Below, one piece after another: positions 1-5,945 of a stretch of DNA of 6,946 bases. The number at the start of each line of letters is the position of its first letter. Positions within the stretch are counted from its first letter, which is position 1. The translations under genes were made by a program, and so were the position numbers. Source of the stretch: Clostridia bacterium (GTDB lineage Bacteria; Bacillota; Clostridia; Oscillospirales; CAG-272); contig JAFYBI010000213.1 in the NCBI GenBank assembly GCA_017540285.1, positions 1 through 6,946 on the forward strand, written 5' to 3'. The notes under the pieces are model-generated. The model was given only the letters and a program-made list of their open reading frames with translations. It was not told where the DNA came from and did no database searches.

Positions 1-1398
1 CCCGATGCTGCCGATGCTGTAGTTGTACGCGTAGGCGAAATCGGTCATGGACGTCGCGTGGATCAAATCGATCATCTGCGCCGACACCGTGTCGCGGGAA
101 TATTTCGTCTTGAGCGCCGTGTCGTAGTACGCCGGGATCACCGTCCGGTAGTTCTCCGCGCACATCGCCTCGATCACCGCGCCGATCTCGTCGCCGTGCA
201 GGCAGGTGACCGGGATGCAGAAGATCGACGAGGTGTCCTGCACGAGGGAGATGTAGTTTTCCTGCGCCTCGTTCAGCTTCGGATAGGGGATGATGCCGTA
301 TCCGCTTTCCATGTCGCGCAGCGATTCGCAGGTCTTCAGCCAGAGCGGCAGGAAGAGGATCTCGTCCGCGGCGAAGAGGTTCGAGACGACTGGGCTGTTG
401 AAGGCCTGGTTGTCGTCGTAGGACTTGTTCATGCCCTCGTTGTTCCAGTAGAGCTCGTTCAGGCGGTCGAGGACGTCGTAGTTGCGCTCGTCCTCCACGA
501 TCAGCTCGGGCAGACCGTCCGCGTCCCGTCCGACGACCTTGAGGCCGAGACCGTAGGCGAAGAGCTCCGTGTTGGCGACCGTCGTCGCGGAGATGCCCCA
601 CTGGTCGCCCTTGTCCTTCTTGCCGTTGCCGTTGAGGTCCCGGTATCCCTTCTCGGAGAGGTCGTAAAGCTTGTCGAGCGTCCATACGCCCTCGATCACG
701 TCGCCGTAGAGGGAGTCGTATTCGCCGAAGAGGTCGGTGTAGACCTTCTGGTTGAAGAACACGGCCGCCGTCACCTTCAGCGAGTTCAGGGCGATGTCCC
801 CCATCAGGAAGAAGCGCTTGTCGTTTCCGATCTGGAGGATGTCCATGTAGTCCGTGTTCCACCACGGCATGTCATAGTCGATGTATTTCGCGCCGCTCAC
901 GTCCAGGATGAGGTGGGACAGGCAGAGCGGAAGGGTGGAATACTGCGCCCAGGACAGGATGGCATAGTCGTCCGCGCCTCCGGTGATGGCGCTGCGCGCT
1001 TCGCTCGGGAATTCCTGCGCGGTGCCGGAGCCCGACGCGCGGTACTGGAATTCGATGTTCAGCCGCTCGCTCACGGAGACGTTGCGGTTGTAGATCGCGT
1101 CGTCCACGACTTCGCCGGTCAGGTCCTCGACGTAGATCTCCTGTTCGTCAACGCCGCCCCGGTAGAGGATCGGCACGCTCAGCCCGCCGAAATCGAGATC
1201 GGAGGGCAGGTTGTCGGGCGTGTTCTCCCGGCTCATCTCGGTTTCCGCATCTTCGTCGGGAGCCGCGATCTCCCCGTCGGCGGACGAGACTGCGCCGGAG
1301 ACGTCTTCCGTCTCCCCGGCGCTCTCGGCGCATCCGGCGATCATGGGCAGCAGCATCACCGCTGCCAGGGAAAGGGATAAGAATTTCGTTTTCATCAT
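1..1398 (-). CDS. ABC transporter extracellular solute-binding lipoprotein (partial, 3' end off the left edge)
   Basis: Reading the minus strand from the ATG at 1398-1396 gives 466 open codons to position 1 with no stop, so the C-terminus is outside the window. The N-terminus is a lipoprotein signal peptide: MMKTK, a hydrophobic stretch at residues 6-20, then the lipobox I20-A21-G22-C23. An acidic, Ser/Ala/Glu-rich linker follows at about 24-68, typical of membrane-tethered lipoproteins. The mature part reads like a family 1 solute-binding protein, with EDLTGEVVDDAIYNRN at 91-106, DMPWWN at 176-181 and FFLMGDIAL at 197-204. A DLNGNGKKDKGDQWG stretch at 254-268 resembles a calcium-binding EF-hand loop (D254, N256, N258, D262, D265) and is frequent in Clostridia sugar-binding lipoproteins. 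A second in-frame ATG at 1395 is an alternative start. The Shine-Dalgarno upstream is weak (AAAGCGGG). The protein probably captures a sugar or oligosaccharide at the outer membrane face for an ABC importer, whose permeases may lie off the left edge. The ligand cannot be told from sequence. Confidence 0.9.
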   Translation of the reverse strand, partial: MMKTKFLSLSLAAVMLLPMIAGCAESAGETEDVSGAVSSADGEIAAPDEDAETEMSRENTPDNLPSDLDFGGLSVPILYRGGVDEQEIYVEDLTGEVVDDAIYNRNVSVSERLNIEFQYRASGSGTAQEFPSEARSAITGGADDYAILSWAQYSTLPLCLSHLILDVSGAKYIDYDMPWWNTDYMDILQIGNDKRFFLMGDIALNSLKVTAAVFFNQKVYTDLFGEYDSLYGDVIEGVWTLDKLYDLSEKGYRDLNGNGKKDKGDQWGISATTVANTELFAYGLGLKVVGRDADGLPELIVEDERNYDVLDRLNELYWNNEGMNKSYDDNQAFNSPVVSNLFAADEILFLPLWLKTCESLRDMESGYGIIPYPKLNEAQENYISLVQDTSSIFCIPVTCLHGDEIGAVIEAMCAENYRTVIPAYYDTALKTKYSRDTVSAQMIDLIHATSMTDFAYAYNYSIGSIG

Positions 1399-1436
1399 AT
1401 TGACCCGCTTTCTGCTGCTGCATTCGGATTCACGGA

Positions 1437-1475
1437 CGGATCCCGCCCGCCGGCTGACCGGAAACGGGGGATCCG
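1437..1475 (-). promoter_or_regulatory. 5'-terminal stem-loop or operator upstream of the solute-binding protein gene
   Basis: An 8-bp perfect inverted repeat, CGGATCCC at 1437-1444 and GGGATCCG at 1468-1475, encloses a smaller dyad (CCGG, 4-nt loop, CCGG). Transcription from the minus-strand promoter should begin near 1474, so the repeat would either fold as a hairpin at the extreme 5' end of the mRNA or act as a dyad operator just downstream of the -10 box. The repeat is seen directly; its function is inferred. Confidence 0.4.
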
Positions 1476-1480
1476 AGTCT

Positions 1481-1509
1481 ATTATACTCCCTCTGCCGGA
1501 CGGTGTCAA
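1481..1509 (-). promoter_or_regulatory. Consensus sigma-70/SigA promoter for the solute-binding protein gene
   Basis: On the minus strand the -35 box is TTGACA (1509-1504) and the -10 box is TATAAT (1486-1481), with a 17-bp spacer. Both boxes match consensus exactly. The predicted transcript start is near 1474, giving a 5' leader of about 75 nt before the ATG at 1398. Such a strong core promoter suggests high basal transcription that may be held down by a repressor. Confidence 0.85.
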
Positions 1510-1595
1510 GGGGGTTGGGAAACAGGACGGCGCCGGGGAGGAACCTTCCCGCGGGATTTTTTGCGAAAAGCCGTCCCCGTCCGCGGAAATACCGC

Positions 1596-1624
1596 TTGCA
1601 ACCGCCTCTCCGACGTGCTATAAT
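1596..1624 (+). promoter_or_regulatory. Extended -10 promoter driving the glycosidase/aminotransferase/amidohydrolase operon
   Basis: The plus strand carries TTGCAA (1596-1601; four of six consensus bases), a 17-bp spacer and a perfect TATAAT (1619-1624). TG at 1616-1617 precedes it in the extended -10 position. The predicted start is near 1631, leaving a leader of about 48 nt. That leader holds two tiny hairpins with GNRA-type loops (GGT-GAAA-ACC at 1635-1644 and GCGG-GGAA-CCGC at 1649-1660) just before the Shine-Dalgarno. Confidence 0.8.
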
Positions 1625-1678
1625 AGGATCGGACGGTGAAAACCAAATGCGGGGAACCGCAGAAAGAGGAGGCATGGT

Positions 1679-2656
1679 ATGAGCGGCAAGATCTGGAGCG
1701 TGCTGCTGCATCTCGGCGGCAACATGTGGAACGAAGAGGGAAACATCCGGGGACGGGAATCCTGTCCGGACGCGGTGGCGTCGCAGAAGCTGCGCTTTTC
1801 CCGCCCGGTGTGGGACCGGTATCTGAAACGCCTCGCCGGGATGGGGGTCAACATGATCGTGCTCGACATCGGAGAGGGGCTGCGGTACGAATCGCATCCC
1901 GAGCTCGCCGTGGAGGGATCGTGGAGCCGGGAGGACCTCGTCCGGGAGCTCGGCGCGATGCGGGCGATGGGATTCGAGGTGATCCCGAAGCTGAATTTCT
2001 CGGCGTGCCACGACGTGTGGCTCCGGGATTACGCGCGGATGCTCTCGACGCCGGTCTATTACGAAGTCGTCTCGGACCTGATCCGCGAGGTGTCGGAGAT
2101 CTTCCGCCCGCGCTTCTTCCATCTCGGCATGGATGAGGAGACCGCCGGGCATCAGCGGGATTACGACTACTGCGTCATCCGCCAGCACGATCTCTGGTGG
2201 CACGATTTCTACTACATGACCTCGTGCGTGGAGCGGGAAGGCGCCCGGGCGTGGATCTGGTCGGACTACATCTGGGGCCATCGGGACGAATTCCTCGCGA
2301 AGATGCCGAAATCCGTCGTCCAGAGCAACTGGTACTACAACCGGGAATTCGCGGAGCCCGATCTGACCCCCGCGCTCTCGAACATGCTCACCGCGTTCGA
2401 CGCGCTGGACCGCGCCGGATTCGATCAGGTCCCGACGGGGAGCAACTGGGCGTACCGCGAGAACATGGAGAGCCTCACCGCCTACTGCATGGAGCATGTG
2501 TCGGACGAGCATCTGCTCGGCTTCATGCAGACGCCGTGGGTCTTGACCCTCGAAGCGAACGAAGACCACATGAACGAGGCCGCCGACGCCTTCGCCGACG
2601 CCAAACGCAGATATGAAGCCGGACGGACCGGATGCGAGAAAGGAGATGCGCAATGA
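1679..2656 (+). CDS. GH20-like TIM-barrel glycoside hydrolase, cytoplasmic
   Basis: This 325-aa protein is first in a three-gene operon. The key motif is HLGMDEE at residues 148-154, which matches the H-x-G-x-D-E signature of family 20 glycoside hydrolases (beta-N-acetylhexosaminidases). In that family the Asp-Glu pair (here D152-E153) drives substrate-assisted catalysis. Aromatic stretches IWSDYIW (193-199) and SNWYYN (216-221), plus the GFEVIPKLNFSACHDVW strand region (98-114), fit sugar-binding loops of a TIM barrel. There is no signal peptide or membrane segment, so it should act inside the cell on imported oligosaccharides or glycosides. The ATG at 1679 follows AGAGGAGG (1665-1672) by 6 nt, which fixes the start. 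An out-of-frame ATG at 1674 sits only 1 nt from that site. The methionine in place of the usual second glycine, and the lack of an N-terminal GH20b domain, mark it as divergent. Hexosaminidase specificity is therefore not assured, and the fold assignment is surer than the substrate. Confidence 0.65.
   Translation: MSGKIWSVLLHLGGNMWNEEGNIRGRESCPDAVASQKLRFSRPVWDRYLKRLAGMGVNMIVLDIGEGLRYESHPELAVEGSWSREDLVRELGAMRAMGFEVIPKLNFSACHDVWLRDYARMLSTPVYYEVVSDLIREVSEIFRPRFFHLGMDEETAGHQRDYDYCVIRQHDLWWHDFYYMTSCVEREGARAWIWSDYIWGHRDEFLAKMPKSVVQSNWYYNREFAEPDLTPALSNMLTAFDALDRAGFDQVPTGSNWAYRENMESLTAYCMEHVSDEHLLGFMQTPWVLTLEANEDHMNEAADAFADAKRRYEAGRTGCEKGDAQ
2639..2645 (+). promoter_or_regulatory. Ribosome binding site fixing the aminotransferase start
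   Basis: AAAGGAG lies 7 nt before the ATG at 2653. It supports that codon over the in-frame ATG at 2632, which would add MRERRCA and has no comparable site upstream. The site lies inside the end of the preceding gene, as expected for translational coupling. Confidence 0.75.
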
Positions 2657-3996
2657 AAGAGGAAAAACTCGCCGTCCTCGGCGGTGAACCCGTCATCCCC
2701 GCGGGATCGATCCCGGCGGAGACCGCCGACAGACTCTTCCGCAAGATGATCCTGACGGACGAGGCAAAAGCCGCCGCGATGCAGGTGATCGAGGCCGGTT
2801 CGTTCTCGTTCACGGACATCACGGAGAAATTCCAGGAAGAATTCGCCGCCTGGCAGGGCACGAAGTATGCGATCGCCTACTGCAACGGCACTATGTCCCT
2901 CACCGCCGCCATGTTCGCCATCGGACTCGGCGAGGGAGACGAGATCATCTGCCCGACGAAGACCTACTGGGGGAGCGTTTCACAGGCGCTGAACTTCGGC
3001 GCGTCCGCCGTGTTCTGCAACATCAACGACATGCTGTCGATGGATCCCGGCGATCTCGAACGCTGCATCACCCCGCGCACGAAGGCGATCATGGTCGTGC
3101 ATTATCTCGCCTATCCGTGCGACATGGATCCGATCATGGAGATCGCGCGGCGGCACGGGCTGAAGGTGATCGAGGACGTCTCGCACGCGCAGGGCGGCCT
3201 CTACAAGGGAAAGAAGCTCGGCACGTTCGGCGACGTCGCGGCGATGTCGCTCATGAGCACCAAATCCCTCGCGTGCGGCGAGCTCGGCGTCCTGGTCACG
3301 GACAGCCGCGAGATCTACGAGCGCGCCATGGCGTTCGGGCACTACGAGCGGAACAACGCAAACTACATCACGGAATGCGACGATCTCAAGCCGTACTTCC
3401 ACATCGCGCTCGGCGGCGTGAAGGGCCGGGCGAATCAGGTCTGCACCGCCATCGCGCGGGATCAGCTCAAGCACTACGACGAGCGGTGCCGCGAGATCCG
3501 ACGGGCGATGAACTACTTCTGGGATCAGCTCGAAGGGCTGCCGGGCATCCGTCCGATCCGCGTGGACGAATCGACCGGATCGAACATGGCGGGCTTCTAC
3601 GAGCCGCACGGCGCTTACTACCCCGACGAGCTGCACGGGCTGTCCGTGAAGCGGTTCGCCGAGGCGGTGCGCGCGGAAAACGGCGGTCACTGCTATGAAG
3701 GCGCGAACTTCTGCCTCCACACGCACCCCCTGTTCAAAACCTTCGATCTCACCCACTGCGGGACGCCATCGCGCATCCGGTACAACGACCGCGACGTGCG
3801 GGAGGACGACCGCCTGTGCGACCCGTCCCTCGAAAAATACTGCTTCTCCGTCCCGCGGTTCAATTATCTGGACAAGGACGTCATCGACCGCTACGCCGCG
3901 GGCTACCGGAAGGTGATCGAAAATCACCGGCAGCTGCTCGAGAGCGACGCGAAGGAAGCGCAGGGCGGCCGCTGGTACGGCTCGGAGAACCAGTGA
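2653..3996 (+). CDS. DegT/DnrJ/EryC1/StrS-family PLP-dependent aminotransferase
   Basis: The 447-aa protein is a fold-type I PLP enzyme of the DegT/StrS sugar aminotransferase family, which moves an amino group (usually from Glu or Gln) onto keto-sugars or keto-cyclitols. Family landmarks appear in order. The N-terminus is LAVLGGEPVIPAG (6-18). The cofactor-binding region is IAYCNGTMSLTAAM (74-87). Next comes EDVSHAQGG (174-182), where D175 should contact the PLP pyridine nitrogen and H178 takes the usual Gln/His place. MSTKSLACGELG (201-212) has K204 as the Schiff-base lysine, and GGVKGRANQVCTAIARDQL (254-272) is the conserved dimer/active-site segment. It is longer than the usual 370-400 residues because the C-terminal half carries extra sequence around 310-400. 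Its ATG overlaps the upstream TGA (ATGA), so translation is probably coupled to the glycosidase gene. All key catalytic residues are present. The substrate is unknown; neither a sugar-nucleotide dehydratase nor a dehydrogenase is visible nearby to hint at one. Confidence 0.88.
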   Translation: MKEEKLAVLGGEPVIPAGSIPAETADRLFRKMILTDEAKAAAMQVIEAGSFSFTDITEKFQEEFAAWQGTKYAIAYCNGTMSLTAAMFAIGLGEGDEIICPTKTYWGSVSQALNFGASAVFCNINDMLSMDPGDLERCITPRTKAIMVVHYLAYPCDMDPIMEIARRHGLKVIEDVSHAQGGLYKGKKLGTFGDVAAMSLMSTKSLACGELGVLVTDSREIYERAMAFGHYERNNANYITECDDLKPYFHIALGGVKGRANQVCTAIARDQLKHYDERCREIRRAMNYFWDQLEGLPGIRPIRVDESTGSNMAGFYEPHGAYYPDELHGLSVKRFAEAVRAENGGHCYEGANFCLHTHPLFKTFDLTHCGTPSRIRYNDRDVREDDRLCDPSLEKYCFSVPRFNYLDKDVIDRYAAGYRKVIENHRQLLESDAKEAQGGRWYGSENQ

Positions 3997-4017
3997 CGGG
4001 GAAAACGGAGGCATGAC

Positions 4018-4914
4018 ATGAAGCTGCTGCCGAAAATCGACATTCATGTGCACGCGGTCCCGGAGCGGATGATCTGCCGGGGGACGGGCGACGGTTATCC
4101 GACGCCGGAGGAGGTGCGCGCGATCTACGACGCCTACGGGATCGAGCGCGGCGTGCTTCTGCCGGACGGCTGCTATCCCGAGGGCTCCTCCGACATCTGC
4201 TCCCCGCGCGAGGCGAAAACCCTCGTCCGGGATCACCCCGGCACCTTCGGCTGGTGGTTCGCGCCGCTCGCCTCTTCCGCCGGGAACAATTCGCCCGACA
4301 CCGACCTGTCCGCCATCCTGAAGCAGTACCGGGCGGCGGGGGCGAAGGGCGTCGGGGAGATCAGCGAGAACCGCCCCTTCGACGATCCGATGATGCTGAA
4401 CCTCTTCCGGCACTGCGAAGCCTGCGGGATGCCGGTGCTCTTCCACATCGGACGGCTCGGCGGGGACTACGGGATCGTCGACGATCTCGGCCTGCCGCGG
4501 CTCGAAAAGGTCCTCGGCATGTTCCCGAAGCTGAGATTCCTCGGGCATTCCCAGAAGTTCTGGGCGGAGATCGGCGAAACGGACGAGGAATCCCGGAACG
4601 GCTATCCGAAGGGGAAGGTCACGCCCGGGCGGATCCCGGCGCTCATGCGCAAGTACGGGAATCTCTGCGGCGATCTGTCGGCGGGATCCGGCTACAACGC
4701 GATCACGAGAGACCCGGACTTCGGCTGGGCGTTCCTCGAGGAGTTCGCCGACCGGCTCTATTTCGGCACGGACATCTGCTCCCCCCGGAACATGCACAGC
4801 GACATGATGAAGCTCGCGGGCTTCCTCGACGACGCCGTGACGCGCGGGAAGATCTCCTGGGGCGCATACGAAAAGATCTGCCGCGGCAACGCGCTCGATC
4901 TTCTCGAAGGGTAA
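4018..4914 (+). CDS. Amidohydrolase_2-family metal-dependent hydrolase
   Basis: The 298-aa protein has the layout of the Amidohydrolase_2 (COG2159) branch of the amidohydrolase superfamily, a TIM barrel with one divalent metal. The strand-1 metal motif D8-I-H10-V-H12 is at the N-terminus. It is followed by GVGEIS (111-116), a strand-5 histidine in LFHIG (H143), a strand-6 histidine in FLGHSQKFW (H177) and the strand-8 aspartate in YFGTDICSP (D252). Known members hydrolyse lactones or act as decarboxylases, for example LigI-type lactonases and ACMSD, so the reaction could be a C-O or C-C cleavage rather than an amide cleavage. There is no signal peptide, so it is cytoplasmic. The ATG at 4018 follows CGGAGG (4006-4011) by 6 nt, and the gene starts 21 bp after the aminotransferase stop, making it the last gene of the operon before the terminator near 4972. 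Family placement is firm; the substrate is unknown and presumably downstream of the aminotransferase or glycosidase product. Confidence 0.85.
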   Translation: MKLLPKIDIHVHAVPERMICRGTGDGYPTPEEVRAIYDAYGIERGVLLPDGCYPEGSSDICSPREAKTLVRDHPGTFGWWFAPLASSAGNNSPDTDLSAILKQYRAAGAKGVGEISENRPFDDPMMLNLFRHCEACGMPVLFHIGRLGGDYGIVDDLGLPRLEKVLGMFPKLRFLGHSQKFWAEIGETDEESRNGYPKGKVTPGRIPALMRKYGNLCGDLSAGSGYNAITRDPDFGWAFLEEFADRLYFGTDICSPRNMHSDMMKLAGFLDDAVTRGKISWGAYEKICRGNALDLLEG

Positions 4915-4939
4915 GCCGACTTCATCGCACAAAACCATG

Positions 4940-4957
4940 CCGCCGCGATATCGGCGG
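4940..4957. repeat. Short hairpin after the amidohydrolase gene
   Basis: CCGCCG (4940-4945) and CGGCGG (4952-4957) form a 6-bp GC stem with a CGATAT loop, 25 nt beyond the amidohydrolase stop. No T-tract follows on the plus strand, so it is not an intrinsic terminator by itself. It may stabilise the operon mRNA 3' end ahead of the real terminator. Confidence 0.3.
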
Positions 4958-4963
4958 GAAAAT

Positions 4964-5002
4964 AAAACGCAGCCGCCCGGTTTCGACGCCGGGCGGCGTT
5001 TT
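4964..5002. terminator. Bidirectional rho-independent terminator between convergent genes
   Basis: GCCGCCCGG (4972-4980) pairs perfectly with CCGGGCGGC (4989-4997) around an 8-nt loop. On the plus strand the stem is followed by GTTTTG, and on the minus strand by a T-rich run (GCGTTTTATTTT). It lies 57 nt past the amidohydrolase stop and 22 nt past the M55 peptidase stop, so it ends both convergent transcripts. Confidence 0.9.
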
Positions 5003-5019
5003 GATTCCCCGATCCGCCG

Positions 5020-5778
5020 TCAGATCATCAGATCGTCGTGGCTGCGGATCTCCCGTATGATCCGGCGGACGGTGCGGGGGCCGGTGCGCTCCGCGTCGGG
5101 GCGGCGTGCCATCGCGTCGTCGGCGTAGTCCGTGCGGTTGAACTCCACGGAAATCTCCATCGGGAAGAGCACCCGGAAGGGCGGGACCGATCCGGCGAGC
5201 TTCACGGCGCGGGCGGCGGATTCCCGGATCAGGCGTTCCGCCTCCTCCTCCGGGAGGCACGCCGCGCGGTTCCGGCCGACAGCCGTTTTGACCGATGCGG
5301 TCTCGATGTTCCCGAAGAGCGCGCGGACCTCCGCGCACGCCGCGAAATCCCCGGACGCCATCACGAAGGGAACGCCGAAGGCGCCGGCGAACACCGCAAG
5401 CTGACCGGTCTCCCCGTACCGCCTGCCGTTGATCCGGTAGTCGTGCCAGGAAACGGAGCTCTGCGTGTGATCCAGAAAGGCGTTCTGCGTCCCCGCCATG
5501 GCGTGCGCGCCGATCTCGAAGCAGGCGTCGGATTCCCGGATCGCGTCCATGGGGGCGATCTCGGCGCGCGGATCGAGCATATCGATGAGGAAATTGCGGC
5601 CGCCGCCGTGACCGTCGAGGACGAACACCCGGTCCGCGCCTCCGTCGAACGCGCCGGCCACTGCCGCGTTGGTGTCGGCCATCAGCCTTTCCCGTGCGTA
5701 CCGCTCCCCCGACGCCACCATGTCGAGCGAGGAGACCCCGGAGATCCCTTCGAGGTCGGTTTCAATGAAAATCGTCAT
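5020..5778 (-). CDS. M55 family D-aminopeptidase (DppA-like metallopeptidase)
   Basis: The 252-aa protein is a family M55 zinc peptidase related to Bacillus subtilis DppA, which releases N-terminal D-amino acids (D-Ala, D-Ala-D-Ala) from peptides in the cytoplasm. The DppA active-site set is visible in order: D8 and E10 in IETDLEG, H57 in VLDGHGGG, H92 in IGAHAMAG, H104 in LDHTQSS (counterpart of the proposed nucleophile) and E123 in YGETGQLA. It is close to the usual length of about 270 aa and has no signal peptide. The start at 5778 follows GGAGGAGG (5784-5791) and puts the family's characteristic N-terminal strand at residue 3. Reading further upstream to 5862 would add 28 residues across the promoter and is unlikely. 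The gene stands alone, convergent with the amidohydrolase operon and divergent from the mechanosensitive channel gene. A role in recycling peptidoglycan-derived or dietary D-peptides is likely; no dipeptide transporter is visible next to it. Confidence 0.92.
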   Translation of the reverse strand: MTIFIETDLEGISGVSSLDMVASGERYARERLMADTNAAVAGAFDGGADRVFVLDGHGGGRNFLIDMLDPRAEIAPMDAIRESDACFEIGAHAMAGTQNAFLDHTQSSVSWHDYRINGRRYGETGQLAVFAGAFGVPFVMASGDFAACAEVRALFGNIETASVKTAVGRNRAACLPEEEAERLIRESAARAVKLAGSVPPFRVLFPMEISVEFNRTDYADDAMARRPDAERTGPRTVRRIIREIRSHDDLMI

Positions 5779-5783
5779 GTCGT

Positions 5784-5791
5784 CCTCCTCC
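5784..5791 (-). promoter_or_regulatory. Strong Shine-Dalgarno setting the M55 peptidase start
   Basis: On the minus strand GGAGGAGG ends 5 nt before the ATG at 5778. It rules in that start over the longer frame that begins at 5862. Confidence 0.8.
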
Positions 5792-5810
5792 GGCCGGGGC
5801 CGGTTTTTGT

Positions 5811-5911
5811 GTTTCGGCAGTTCTGCCGTCCCTATCATATCACGCAAAGCGGGACGTGTCAAGCGGGCGGGGAAAAACCGTTTCGGCTTCTCCGCCGGCG
5901 GGACGGCAGAA
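5811..5911. repeat. Repeated dyad elements between the divergent M55 and MscS promoters
   Basis: Three related elements occur. The first is a near-palindrome, CGGCAG-TT-CTGCCG (5815-5828), over the predicted M55 transcript start. The second is an imperfect direct copy of the block around it: GTTTCGGC + AG + TTCTGCCG at 5811-5828 against GTTTCGGC + TTCTCCGCCG at 5880-5897. The third is a perfect 12-bp inverted pair, TTCTGCCGTCCC at 5821-5832 and GGGACGGCAGAA at 5900-5911. The second arm of that pair lies just upstream of the MscS -35 box. The arrangement looks like paired operator sites for one regulator, but that is an inference. Confidence 0.5.
5834..5862 (-). promoter_or_regulatory. Promoter for the M55 peptidase gene
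   Basis: The minus strand shows TTGACA (5862-5857), a 17-bp spacer and TATGAT (5839-5834), with an upstream TG in the extended -10 position. The predicted start is near 5827, leaving about 49 nt of leader, and it falls inside the CGGCAG/CTGCCG dyad at 5815-5828. Confidence 0.85.
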
Positions 5912-5916
5912 TTCTC

Positions 5917-5945
5917 TTGACACCGCCGCGCGGATGATGTATAAT
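5917..5945 (+). promoter_or_regulatory. Consensus promoter for the MscS gene
   Basis: TTGACA (5917-5922), a 17-bp spacer and TATAAT (5940-5945) match the SigA consensus exactly. The predicted start is near 5952, giving a short leader of about 33 nt to the ATG at 5985. A 12-bp repeat arm ends 5 bp upstream of the -35 box. Confidence 0.88.

Noticed and set aside
58..1380. Plus-strand open frame of 440 codons opposite the solute-binding protein gene
   Set aside because: It is antisense to a clear lipoprotein gene, has Val/Arg/Asp/His-rich low-information composition, and has no recognisable domain. Such shadow frames are expected in GC-rich DNA.
1534..1562. GGGGAGG/CCTTCCC hairpin followed by a T-run, resembling a terminator
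   Set aside because: It lies between two divergent promoters with no transcript entering it. The stem needs a wobble pair and a very small loop.
1597..1611. Possible CcpA cre site overlapping the -35 box (TGCAACCG half-site)
   Set aside because: Only the left half fits the cre pattern; the right half lacks the conserved bases.
2632..2652. Upstream ATG at 2632 for the aminotransferase
   Set aside because: It lacks a ribosome binding site. The ATG at 2653 has AAAGGAG at the right distance and starts directly at the family's N-terminal pattern.
1430..2653. Minus-strand open frame of 407 codons opposite the GH20-like gene and the intergenic region
   Set aside because: It runs through both divergent promoters and the glycosidase gene, and has no plausible domain.
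2980..4938. Minus-strand open frame of 652 codons spanning the aminotransferase and amidohydrolase genes
   Set aside because: Its length is striking, but it lies opposite two genes with intact catalytic motifs, its composition is repetitive (Val, Arg, Asp, His, Glu), and it shows no family motif. It is an artefact of GC-rich third codon positions.
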